Source: Bacteroidota bacterium (GTDB lineage: Bacteria > Bacteroidota > Bacteroidia > Chitinophagales > UBA2359). From it: DNA of 5,072 bases. Position numbers and translations under genes: made by a program. Shown piece after piece: positions 1-5,072 of the stretch; within the stretch, counting starts at the first letter, position 1; each line of letters opens with the position of its first letter. The stretch covers positions 1-5,072 of the forward strand of contig JAHDGP010000042.1 of the NCBI GenBank assembly GCA_020627525.1. The letters are read 5' to 3'. Under the pieces are notes generated by a model, which did no database searches, was not told the DNA's origin, and was given only the letters and a program-made list of their open reading frames with translations.

Positions 1-469
1 TAGCAGTTTCAAAGGCCTCTTGCGACCTACCTACTTCGAATAAAGTAAGAGCTTTGTTATAGTATAATAAATAGTAATTCGGAAACTCTTTAATTGCTGA
101 ATTTGCTAATTCTATTGCTTTTTCACTTTTACCAAGCTCATCTAAAACAATGATCATTAAATTGTAATAATCGTGCTTATTGGGATTGCTTTTCATTGCC
201 AATCCTTTCTCACAAATTTTCAGACAATCTTCATAACTTTCATTATTAAAAAAGGTATAAGCTTGCTCATATAGTGCGTTGGTATACTGTGGGTCATTTT
301 CATTTACACTTTGAAATAAGCTTAAAGCTTCTTCATATTTTCCAGCATCGTTTGCTGCAATTCCTTGCTCTATCACTGCATCAGCATCCAAAACAAGGTC
401 ATACTTTTGAGCTGAAACAAAAGACAAACATGAAAATAACATTAAAAGGGTAATAATTTGCTTGAACAT
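1..469 (-). CDS. Exported TPR-repeat protein, C-terminus cut by window edge
   Basis: Reading the minus strand from the ATG at 469-467 gives 156 uninterrupted codons to the left edge, so the gene is partial at its 3' end. Residues 1-20 form a signal peptide (short basic start, hydrophobic core, VSA before Gln21), typical of Bacteroidota exported proteins. Cys14 is not in a good lipobox (Phe at -2), so a lipoprotein is less likely. After it come tetratricopeptide-like helical pairs of about 34 residues at roughly 30-63, 64-97, 98-131 and 132 onward. They carry TPR hallmarks such as a G-K-Y-E-E-A-L pattern near 43-49, G-K-S-E-K-A-I near 113-119 and Pro closing helix B at 60, 96 and 130. TPRs are protein-binding scaffolds, so a periplasmic or outer-membrane-associated adaptor role is inferred; no catalytic domain is visible in this part. 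It is transcribed divergently from the acetaldehyde dehydrogenase gene. The signal peptide supports the chosen start. Confidence 0.85.
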   Translation of the reverse strand, partial: MFKQIITLLMLFSCLSFVSAQKYDLVLDADAVIEQGIAANDAGKYEEALSLFQSVNENDPQYTNALYEQAYTFFNNESYEDCLKICEKGLAMKSNPNKHDYYNLMIIVLDELGKSEKAIELANSAIKEFPNYYLLYYNKALTLFEVGRSQEAFETA

Positions 470-881
470 ATAATTAAGTTTACTTAATGAATACGGAAAA
501 ATAACAAATTTTAAACTATTTAGGAATGAGAACTAAATAAATGATAGTTTTACTTGGTACATTTTATATTTTTTTCAAATAAATCACCACACACAACTAG
601 AAATTTTTGAAAAACAAACAACATATAAAAAAATATCTATATTGTATTCTTGCCACTGATTTTTAAAAATGTCTAGTTGTATGATAAATCAATTACAAAG
701 CGATTATATGTACAGATAAAATATGCGTACTTCATAAATATATAATCAATTACCAAATTTGCATTAAGCATAATCGAAAGAGACATTATTTCTTTATTCC
801 TAAGATTAATTAATAGCAATTACATATCTTACAATAATTTTTTGAGATATAATTTTAAAATGAAATAGGAAAAAATTTTAT
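470..881. other. AT-rich divergent intergenic region
   Basis: This 412-bp gap separates the minus-strand TPR gene from the plus-strand acetaldehyde dehydrogenase gene, so promoters for both should lie here. No convincing ORF is visible. Only imperfect matches to the Bacteroidota -7 box TAnnTTTG are seen: AAAATTTG on the minus strand (complement of 505-512, about 40 bp upstream of the TPR start) and CAAATTTG on the plus strand (754-761). Neither has a clear -33 TTG at the right spacing. The region holds a strong inverted repeat (listed separately), a 10-bp direct repeat AATCAATTAC at 687-696 and 744-753, and a further CAATTAC at 817-823. A loose AGGA lies at 867-870, 11 nt before the ATG at 882. 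Confidence 0.6.
590..683. repeat. Inverted repeat with 46-nt spacer, possible tiny MITE or regulatory hairpin
   Basis: The arm at 593-613 is the reverse complement of 660-680 at 19 of 21 positions, with core ACAACTAGA against TCTAGTTGT. Allowing one more mismatch, the arms reach 590-613 and 660-683 (21 of 24). The spacer 614-659 is AT-rich and non-coding. An 8-bp direct repeat ATAAATCA sits at 579-586 and 684-691. The right copy abuts the arm and the left is 3 nt away, so a target-site duplication is possible but not clean. It could be a short non-autonomous mobile element, a structured leader or a pair of operator half-sites. The arms are seen directly; the identity is inference. Confidence 0.5.
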
Positions 882-1799
882 ATGAAAACAAAGGTAGCCA
901 TTATTGGATCAGGTAATATTGGAACAGACTTAATGATAAAGATTTTACGCTTGTCAGACTCGCTGGAAATGTCTGTACTTGTTGGAATAGATCCTGAATC
1001 TGATGGTCTCGCAAGAGCAAAAAGAATGGGTGTCGCAACCTGTCATACTGGAATTGATGGCTTGATTGAAATGCCAGAGTGGAATGATGTAAAAATTGTA
1101 TTTGATGCTACATCTGCCAAAGCTCATTTATATAACTGGGATAAGGTTCAAAAATTTTCTGATAAAAAAATGATTGATTTGACTCCCGCTGCGGTTGGTC
1201 CTTACTTGGTTCCCCCTGTCAACTTTTTGGAAAATATGAATGTTCCAAATGTGAACATGGTAACTTGTGGCGGTCAAGCAACCATTCCAATGGTAGCGGC
1301 TGTAAACAGAATTGCCAAAGTACATTATGGTGAAATTGTAGCTTCAATTGCAAGCAAATCGGCTGGACCAGGAACAAGAGCAAACATTGATGAATTTACC
1401 GAAACCACGGCAGCAGCAATTGAAAAAGTTGGTGGTGCTGAAAAAGGCAAAGCGATTATTATCCTTAACCCTGCGGAACCACCTTTAGTGATGCGAGATA
1501 CTGTTTTTACTCTTTCTGAGCAGGCGGACCGGGAAGCAATTCGTACAAGTATTCACAAAATGGTGGAAGAAGTTCAAAAATATGTTCCTGGCTATCAATT
1601 GCATCAAGAGGTTCAATTTGATGACATTCCTGAAAGTGATCCAGTATTTATTGAAGGACTTGGTCACAGACATGGATTAAAAACAACTGTGCTATTAAAG
1701 GTGGTTGGTGCGGGACATTACCTTCCTGAATATGCGGGGAATTTAGATATTATGACTTCAGCGGCAAGGGCGACAGCGGAGCGAATTATCTCGCTATAA
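882..1799 (+). CDS. dmpF: Acetaldehyde dehydrogenase (acetylating), DmpF/MhpF/BphJ family
   Basis: Catalyses acetaldehyde + NAD+ + CoA to acetyl-CoA + NADH (EC 1.2.1.10) in the cytoplasm, as the dehydrogenase half of the DmpFG-type complex. The 305 residues match the usual family length (about 300-320). The N-terminus has a Rossmann nucleotide loop, G-S-G-N-I-G at residues 9-14, with Asp37 at the end of the second strand (V-G-I-D-P), where the adenosine ribose is bound. The catalytic Cys is Cys129 in M-V-T-C-G-G-Q-A-T, the family thioester nucleophile. The conserved S-A-G-P-G-T-R-A-N-I-D-E-F block follows at 160-172, and the C-terminal dimerisation/CoA half is complete. The ATG at 882 puts the Rossmann strand at the normal distance from the start. 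A weak AGGA lies 11 nt upstream. The aldolase partner follows after a 262-bp gap filled by a repeat element, unusual for a pair normally encoded close together. The family call is secure; the symbol follows Pseudomonas dmp naming. Confidence 0.97.
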   Translation: MKTKVAIIGSGNIGTDLMIKILRLSDSLEMSVLVGIDPESDGLARAKRMGVATCHTGIDGLIEMPEWNDVKIVFDATSAKAHLYNWDKVQKFSDKKMIDLTPAAVGPYLVPPVNFLENMNVPNVNMVTCGGQATIPMVAAVNRIAKVHYGEIVASIASKSAGPGTRANIDEFTETTAAAIEKVGGAEKGKAIIILNPAEPPLVMRDTVFTLSEQADREAIRTSIHKMVEEVQKYVPGYQLHQEVQFDDIPESDPVFIEGLGHRHGLKTTVLLKVVGAGHYLPEYAGNLDIMTSAARATAERIISL

Positions 1800-1803
1800 T
1801 TAA

Positions 1804-2027
1804 TTTAGGAATAGCTCAAAAATAACTCAGCGTCGGCTGCCGATCCACTTTGATCGAACCGTCGAACCGAATATCTTTTTACATTATTCTGTCGAGATGT
1901 CGAACCAGATATTTTTATTCACCGTAGCGCAACTATGCTTCATAAAAATGTCCCGGCGGGGAACCGCTTGAATAATATTAAAATATAAAAATCAAACTTG
2001 GACACTTATTTATGAGCTATTCCTTAA
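1804..2027. repeat. MITE-like palindromic element between dmpF and dmpG
   Basis: The arm 1807-1825 (AGGAATAGCTCAAAAATAA) matches the reverse complement of 2006-2024 at 18 of 19 positions, and extends to 1804-1825 against 2006-2027 at 20 of 22. The element starts 5 nt after the dmpF stop codon and ends 34 nt before the dmpG start, so it makes up almost the whole gap. Its interior is GC-richer than the flanks: 21 of 35 bases at 1826-1860 are G or C. It also contains small hairpins, TCGG-CTG-CCGA near 1833-1843 and TCCC-GGCG-GGGA near 1951-1962. There is no ORF of note and no transposase. No clear target-site duplication is seen. This fits a non-autonomous insertion or an intergenic palindromic repeat family; the arms are observed, the mobile origin is inferred. 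Confidence 0.6.
1854..1916 (+). repeat. Short direct repeats (TCGAACC) inside the palindromic element
   Basis: TCGAACC occurs at 1854-1860, 1862-1868 and 1900-1906. The longer unit 1861-1878 (GTCGAACCGAATATCTTT) is repeated at 1899-1916 with 15 of 18 positions identical, giving a 38-bp spacing. GTCGA also occurs at 1891-1895. The repeats support the view that the interior is a composite repetitive element and not ordinary operon spacer. Confidence 0.55.
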
Positions 2028-2061
2028 CCATAAATCTATTTTAAAAAATACAAAGAAAAAA

Positions 2062-3069
2062 ATGCAACATAAATTATACATACAAGATGTAACGCTTCGG
2101 GATGGAATGCACGCCATTCGTCATCAATATTCAAAAGAAAAAATTAGAGCAATCGCAATTGCTTTGGATGAGGCTGGTGTTGATGCTATTGAAATTTCGC
2201 ACGGAGATGGCTTGGCTGGTGGAAGTTTTAATTACGGTTTTGGAGCACATACCGATTGGGAATGGTTAGACGGAATAAAAGATGTTTTAAAGCAGGCTAA
2301 ATTGACAACCTTAATTTTACCAGGAATTGCAACGATTCACGATTTGAAGAAAGCAAGAGACTTGGGAGTTGAATCTGTGAGAATTGCAACACATTGCACA
2401 GAAGCCGATATTTCGCCACAACACATTGCTGCTGCCAAGGATTTGGGAATGGATGTTGGTGGCTTTTTAATGATGGCACACATGAATGAACCGAAAAAGT
2501 TGGCGGAACAAGCAAAAATTATGGAGGATGCGGGTGCCGACTGCGTTTATGTTACTGACTCCGCTGGTGCTTTATTGATGGATGGTGTTGCGGACAGGAT
2601 AAAGGCTTTTAAGGATGTTTTGAAGCCCGAAACGGAAATTGGCATTCATTGCCATCATAACTTATCCCTTGGTGTTGCTAATACGATTGTTGCTTTTCAA
2701 CATGGTGCCAACAGAATGGATGCCTCTTTAGCTGGAATGGGTGCTGGTGCGGGCAATGCTCCTTTGGAAGTTTTGATAGCTGTTTTGAATAAAATGGGTG
2801 CCAAACACAATTCTGATTTATACAAATTAATGGATGCCGCAGATGATATCATTCGTCCATTGCAAAAAAGACCTGTTAGAGTTGATAGGGAAACGTTGTC
2901 TTTGGGCTATGCCGGAGTCTATTCTAGTTTCCTATTGCATTCAGAGCGTGCAGCAGAAAAGTATGGCTTAGATACGAGGGCAATTTTGCAAGAATTAGGT
3001 GATAGAAAAATGGTTGGTGGGCAAGAAGATATGATTGTTGATGTAGCACTTGATATGAAGAATAAATAA
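2062..3069 (+). CDS. dmpG: 4-hydroxy-2-oxovalerate aldolase, DmpG/MhpE/BphI family
   Basis: Cleaves 4-hydroxy-2-oxovalerate to pyruvate and acetaldehyde (EC 4.1.3.39), normally using Mn2+ or a similar divalent metal, and passes the acetaldehyde through an internal tunnel to the dehydrogenase partner. The 335 residues are about full family length. The N-terminal DRE-TIM barrel begins with T-L-R-D-G-M-H at 11-17: Arg13 and Asp14 are the expected enolate-stabilising and metal residues, and His17 corresponds to the catalytic base. The other metal ligands are His196 and His198 in G-I-H-C-H-H-N. The G-A-G-A-G-N-A-P block lies at 227-234, and Tyr287 (A-G-V-Y-S-S) matches the active-site Tyr of BphI. 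Residues from about 260 form the C-terminal 'communication' domain that contacts the dehydrogenase. The start has no Shine-Dalgarno, only an A-rich leader. It is probably cotranscribed with dmpF through the intervening repeat. All key residues are present, so an active enzyme is expected. Confidence 0.97.
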   Translation: MQHKLYIQDVTLRDGMHAIRHQYSKEKIRAIAIALDEAGVDAIEISHGDGLAGGSFNYGFGAHTDWEWLDGIKDVLKQAKLTTLILPGIATIHDLKKARDLGVESVRIATHCTEADISPQHIAAAKDLGMDVGGFLMMAHMNEPKKLAEQAKIMEDAGADCVYVTDSAGALLMDGVADRIKAFKDVLKPETEIGIHCHHNLSLGVANTIVAFQHGANRMDASLAGMGAGAGNAPLEVLIAVLNKMGAKHNSDLYKLMDAADDIIRPLQKRPVRVDRETLSLGYAGVYSSFLLHSERAAEKYGLDTRAILQELGDRKMVGGQEDMIVDVALDMKNK

Positions 3070-3084
3070 GAACTTGAATTTTGT

Positions 3085-3092
3085 TACTTTTG
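3085..3092 (+). promoter_or_regulatory. Bacteroidota-type -7 promoter element (TAnnTTTG) before the WD40 gene
   Basis: TACTTTTG is an exact match to the TAnnTTTG -7 consensus. It ends 4 nt before the ATG at 3097, inside the 27-bp gap after dmpG. If used, transcription would begin at or very near the start codon, giving a leaderless or nearly leaderless mRNA. No TTG lies at the expected ~19-23 bp upstream, though TTG at 3074-3076 and 3081-3083 is close by, so strength is uncertain. Confidence 0.45.
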
Positions 3093-3096
3093 TTGC

Positions 3097-4011
3097 ATGA
3101 AAAAAATTTTGAATGTCGAACCGATTGAAAAGCTATCCGGTCATAAGGGAGCTGTTTATTCTATTGTCGCATCACAAAATAAAAACTCGTTCTACAGTGC
3201 AGGAGGAAATGGAATGTTGCTTAAGTGGGATTTAAAAAATACATTTTCTGCTAAATTATTGGCTCAGATTCCGTCAAATATTTTTACAATTTTACCACTT
3301 GAAGATAGGGGCATTTTACTTGCGGGGAGTCTTCAGGGAATTTTATATTGTTTCGATTTAAAACAAAACAGACTCTTTAAAGAATTGCATTTTGGAAAAA
3401 CTGTTTTTGACGTAAAATTATACAAAGATAAAATTGCTGTTATAGATGGAACTGGAAAATTGACTTCTATATCTCTTGATGATTTTTCATTCATCAAACA
3501 AATTAAGTTATCTGCTAAAAGCATTCGAAGTATTCATTTTATAAAAAAATCTGGAGGTATAGTATTGGGATCAAGCGATTCTCAAATTTATGTTTTAAAT
3601 AACTTCTCTCCTCCTGCTACGAAATTAAAACATCATTCGGGATCGGTGTTTTCAAGTATTTTCTTAAATGAGCAAACAATTATTGCAGGGAGTATGGATG
3701 CTCAAATGAGTGTTTGGAAACTTGATAAGGAGTGGGTACTGTACAAAAGTATTTCAGCTCATTTGTCAACTATAAATAGCATTTCACTTAATCCAAACAA
3801 ACAGATATTCGCAACCGGTAGCAGAGATAAAAGCATTAAAATTTGGGATGCCCAAAGTTTTGAATTGTTAAAAGTAATAAATGCAGAAAAGTATGCTTCT
3901 CCAACTGCTTCAGTAAACAAAGTCTTGTGGTTAAATGAAAAAACACTGATTAGTGGAGGAGATGATCGAGCAATAATGTTGTGGAATGTAATAGATGTGA
4001 AAGATAATTAA
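3097..4011 (+). CDS. WD40-repeat beta-propeller protein
   Basis: The 304-residue protein is made almost wholly of WD40-type units. Seven blades can be counted at roughly 13-47, 55-89, 97-128, 137-168, 175-210, 216-251 and 260-297. The clearest carry a G-H or A-H dipeptide early and a W-D-like end: G15-H16 with K-W-D at 43-45, A-H at 221-222 with I-W-D at 249-251, and L-W-N at 295-297. Blades 2-4 are degenerate. Seven blades close a standard propeller, a rigid protein-interaction platform. No signal peptide, transmembrane segment or enzymatic domain is present, so a cytoplasmic scaffold is inferred and its partner is unknown. It starts 27 bp after dmpG, with its own -7-like element, and lies 45 bp before dcd, so it is probably the first gene of a WD40-dcd-cupin unit. 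It is visibly more AT-rich than the dmpFG genes. Confidence 0.9.
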   Translation: MKKILNVEPIEKLSGHKGAVYSIVASQNKNSFYSAGGNGMLLKWDLKNTFSAKLLAQIPSNIFTILPLEDRGILLAGSLQGILYCFDLKQNRLFKELHFGKTVFDVKLYKDKIAVIDGTGKLTSISLDDFSFIKQIKLSAKSIRSIHFIKKSGGIVLGSSDSQIYVLNNFSPPATKLKHHSGSVFSSIFLNEQTIIAGSMDAQMSVWKLDKEWVLYKSISAHLSTINSISLNPNKQIFATGSRDKSIKIWDAQSFELLKVINAEKYASPTASVNKVLWLNEKTLISGGDDRAIMLWNVIDVKDN

Positions 4012-4056
4012 TAAAACGTGTGAATATTGCAGAATCATCGTTAAATTTATAGTTGT

Positions 4057-4593
4057 ATGATATTGTCAGATAAGAAAATACTCGAAGAAATAAAGAATGG
4101 AAATATTTTGATTGAACCTTTCGATGAAAAGTGTTTAGGAACCAACTCTTACGATGTTCACCTTGGGAGGTTTTTAGGAGTATACAAAGATCGGGTTTTG
4201 GATGCAAAAAAACACAATGAAATTGATGTTTTTAATATTCCAATAGAGGGATTTGAATTGCAACCTGGGGTCTTGTATTTGGGAGTTACGGAAGAATATA
4301 CAGAGTCACATAATCACGTTCCGTTTCTTGAGGGAAAGTCGAGTATTGGAAGGCTAGGAATTGATATTCACGCGACAGCTGGAAAAGGAGATGTTGGATT
4401 TTGCAATACTTGGACATTAGAAATTTCTTGTGTTCAGCCTGTTCGGGTTTATGCAGGAATGCCAATCGGGCAACTAATTTATTTCAATATTGATGGCGAT
4501 ATAAATAACTATTACAACAAAAAAAGTAACGCAAAATATACTGGAAGAACCGTTAAACCAGTAGAGTCAATGATGTGGAAAAATAAGTTTTAA
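4057..4593 (+). CDS. dcd: dCTP deaminase
   Basis: Deaminates dCTP to dUTP (EC 3.5.4.13), feeding dUMP and dTMP synthesis in the cytoplasm; the enzyme is a homotrimer of the dUTPase-like fold. At 178 residues it has normal family length. The N-terminus M-I-L-S-D-K-K-I is typical, and G28-T-N-S-Y-D-V-H-L is the conserved early strand. The main signature is E92-G-K-S-S-I-G-R-L-G at 92-101 (triphosphate-binding Ser/Arg loop), then H105-A-T-A-G and, in T-W-T-L-E-I, Glu122 as the expected catalytic base. G134-M-P-I-G-Q-L follows, and a C-terminal Y-T-G-R at 161-164 resembles the nucleotide-closing tail. The related bifunctional dCTP deaminase/dUTPase (EC 3.5.4.30) cannot be excluded by eye. There is no Shine-Dalgarno. 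It lies 45 bp after the WD40 gene and 2 bp before the cupin gene, suggesting cotranscription. Confidence 0.94.
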   Translation: MILSDKKILEEIKNGNILIEPFDEKCLGTNSYDVHLGRFLGVYKDRVLDAKKHNEIDVFNIPIEGFELQPGVLYLGVTEEYTESHNHVPFLEGKSSIGRLGIDIHATAGKGDVGFCNTWTLEISCVQPVRVYAGMPIGQLIYFNIDGDINNYYNKKSNAKYTGRTVKPVESMMWKNKF

Positions 4594-4595
4594 TC

Positions 4596-5000
4596 ATGAA
4601 AAAAGTATGCTTAGTTATTGGTTTGATTTTAGGAGTTTCTCAATGCACATTTGGGCAGGATATATTAAAGTTGAAAAATATAAAGCCGCATGAGGAGTTT
4701 GAAAACATTCTTGTTAAAAAATTGTATTCAGATAACTTGAGCACCTCTTTTGTAATTTGGGTAAAAGAAAATGTCAAATCACATTACCACGCAGATCATA
4801 CAGAGCAACTTTTTATAATTTCTGGAAAAGGTAAAATGAAGGTAGGTGATAAAACTAACATCATTAAAAAAGGGGATTACTTTGTGATTCCCAAAGGAGT
4901 GCCGCATTCGGTTGAGGTTCTTAGTAAAAAACCTTTGAAAGTTTTGTCTGTTCAAGCTCCCGAATTTGTTGGGAAGGATCGAATTTTCACAGATAATTGA
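4596..5000 (+). CDS. Small secreted cupin-domain protein
   Basis: The 134-residue protein begins with a signal peptide at 1-20 (K-K, hydrophobic core, T-F-G before Gln21), so it is probably periplasmic. Cys17 is preceded by Gln, which does not fit a lipobox. The rest is one cupin_2 beta-barrel. Motif 1 is H63-Y-H65 with Glu70 and Gly77 (HxHx4E..G), and motif 2 is G93-D-Y-F-V-I-P99-K-G101-V-P-H104. His63, His65, Glu70 and His104 form a complete 3-His-1-Glu metal site. Such single-domain cupins include isomerases, dioxygenases and sugar- or ligand-binding proteins; the substrate cannot be told from sequence. The ATG is 2 nt after the dcd stop, so translational coupling with dcd is likely, although a periplasmic protein beside a cytosolic nucleotide enzyme implies no obvious shared function. 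Confidence 0.9.
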   Translation: MKKVCLVIGLILGVSQCTFGQDILKLKNIKPHEEFENILVKKLYSDNLSTSFVIWVKENVKSHYHADHTEQLFIISGKGKMKVGDKTNIIKKGDYFVIPKGVPHSVEVLSKKPLKVLSVQAPEFVGKDRIFTDN

Positions 5001-5016
5001 TCAGTTATTTTTCTTT
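4991..5016 (+). terminator. Possible weak intrinsic terminator after the cupin gene
   Basis: ATAATTGATCAGTTAT at 4993-5008 is a near-perfect palindrome (7 pairs plus one G-T) and is followed by a T-rich run (5008-5016, TTTTTCTTT with flanking T). It overlaps the cupin stop codon. The stem is AT-rich and has almost no loop, so a functional terminator is uncertain. It lies where two convergent genes would meet. Confidence 0.3.
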
Positions 5017-5072
5017 CAAGCTTCAATTATTTGAATTACTTTTTCTTCTGAGATGCTCAAAGCCTTTGCAAT
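5016..5072 (-). CDS. Possible C-terminal end of a convergent gene, partial
   Basis: Reading the minus strand from the right edge gives 18 codons, IAKALSISEEKVIQIIEA, then TGA at 5018-5016. The peptide has an amphipathic, helix-turn-helix-like character (A-L-S-I-S-E-E-K-V) and looks more protein-like than the other open frame here, but it is too short to assign a family. It would converge on the cupin gene, leaving 15 bp between stop codons. It could be chance. Confidence 0.35.
   Translation of the reverse strand: MAKALSISEEKVIQIIEA

Noticed and set aside
674..686. 13-base match TAGTTGTATGATA shared with the dcd start region (about 4050-4062)
   Set aside because: Short, AT-rich, and in the second place it includes the dcd start codon; no wider similarity around it.
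520..803. TTAGGAAT at 520-527 and its inverted copy at 796-803, matching the outer end of the element at 1805-1812
   Set aside because: The match stops after 8-9 bases and does not extend into the rest of the arm, so a second copy of that element is not supported.
687..823. Direct repeat AATCAATTAC (687-696, 744-753) and CAATTAC (817-823) as regulator sites
   Set aside because: Spacing is irregular (57 and 70 bp) and the motif is AT-rich in an AT-rich gap, so chance is a sufficient explanation. Noted only within the intergenic entry.
860..868. Minimal upstream ORF ATG AAA TAG 13 nt before the dmpF start
   Set aside because: A two-codon ORF in such AT-rich DNA is expected by chance, and it has no ribosome-binding signal.
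1128..1325. Minus-strand 65-codon ORF inside dmpF (similar ones at 1485-1673, 2297-2515, 3333-3524, 3950-4207)
   Set aside because: Each lies mostly within a well-supported gene on the opposite strand, has low-complexity or unconvincing composition and no recognisable motif, so these are antisense shadows.
1851..1910. GGTTCGA on the minus strand, resembling a tRNA T-loop, three times
   Set aside because: No acceptor stem, anticodon arm or CCA context could be paired around any copy. They fit the internal repeat pattern better.
1804..2027. Integron attC site or CRISPR array
   Set aside because: No attC core-site pairs or integrase, and no regularly spaced identical repeats with unique spacers.

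Overview
The window looks like a chromosomal segment of a Bacteroidota bacterium, probably Flavobacteriia or Cytophagia-like. The evidence is AT-rich DNA, almost no Shine-Dalgarno sequences (A-rich leaders instead), two exported proteins whose signal peptides end just before a Gln (VSA|Q and TFG|Q), and one exact TAnnTTTG -7 promoter element, the sigma-ABfr type characteristic of this phylum. The genus cannot be resolved from the sequence alone.

Layout: (1) 1-469, minus strand: the N-terminal part of an exported TPR-repeat protein that runs off the left edge. (2) 470-881: a very AT-rich divergent intergenic region holding a conspicuous inverted repeat (590-683). (3) 882-3069, plus strand: acetylating acetaldehyde dehydrogenase (dmpF type) and 4-hydroxy-2-oxovalerate aldolase (dmpG type), the two halves of the substrate-channelling complex that turns 4-hydroxy-2-oxoacids into pyruvate and acetyl-CoA. 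Their 262-bp gap is almost filled by a ~224-bp element with near-perfect terminal inverted repeats and a GC-richer interior, which looks like a MITE or palindromic intergenic repeat. (4) 3097-5000, plus strand: a tight run of a WD40 beta-propeller protein, dCTP deaminase (dcd) and a small secreted cupin protein, with a promoter element abutting the WD40 start codon. (5) 5016-5072, minus strand: a possible C-terminal end of a convergent gene.

How they work together: DmpF and DmpG catalyse consecutive steps, with DmpG releasing acetaldehyde that DmpF oxidises to acetyl-CoA. No hydratase or ring-cleavage gene for a full meta-cleavage pathway is visible, so the source of their substrate is open. 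The WD40-dcd-cupin run is probably one transcription unit, with dcd supplying dUMP precursor (dUTP) for dTMP synthesis; a functional link among its three proteins is not evident from sequence. Nothing here amounts to a clear new biological system. The most notable non-gene structures are the two inverted-repeat elements.
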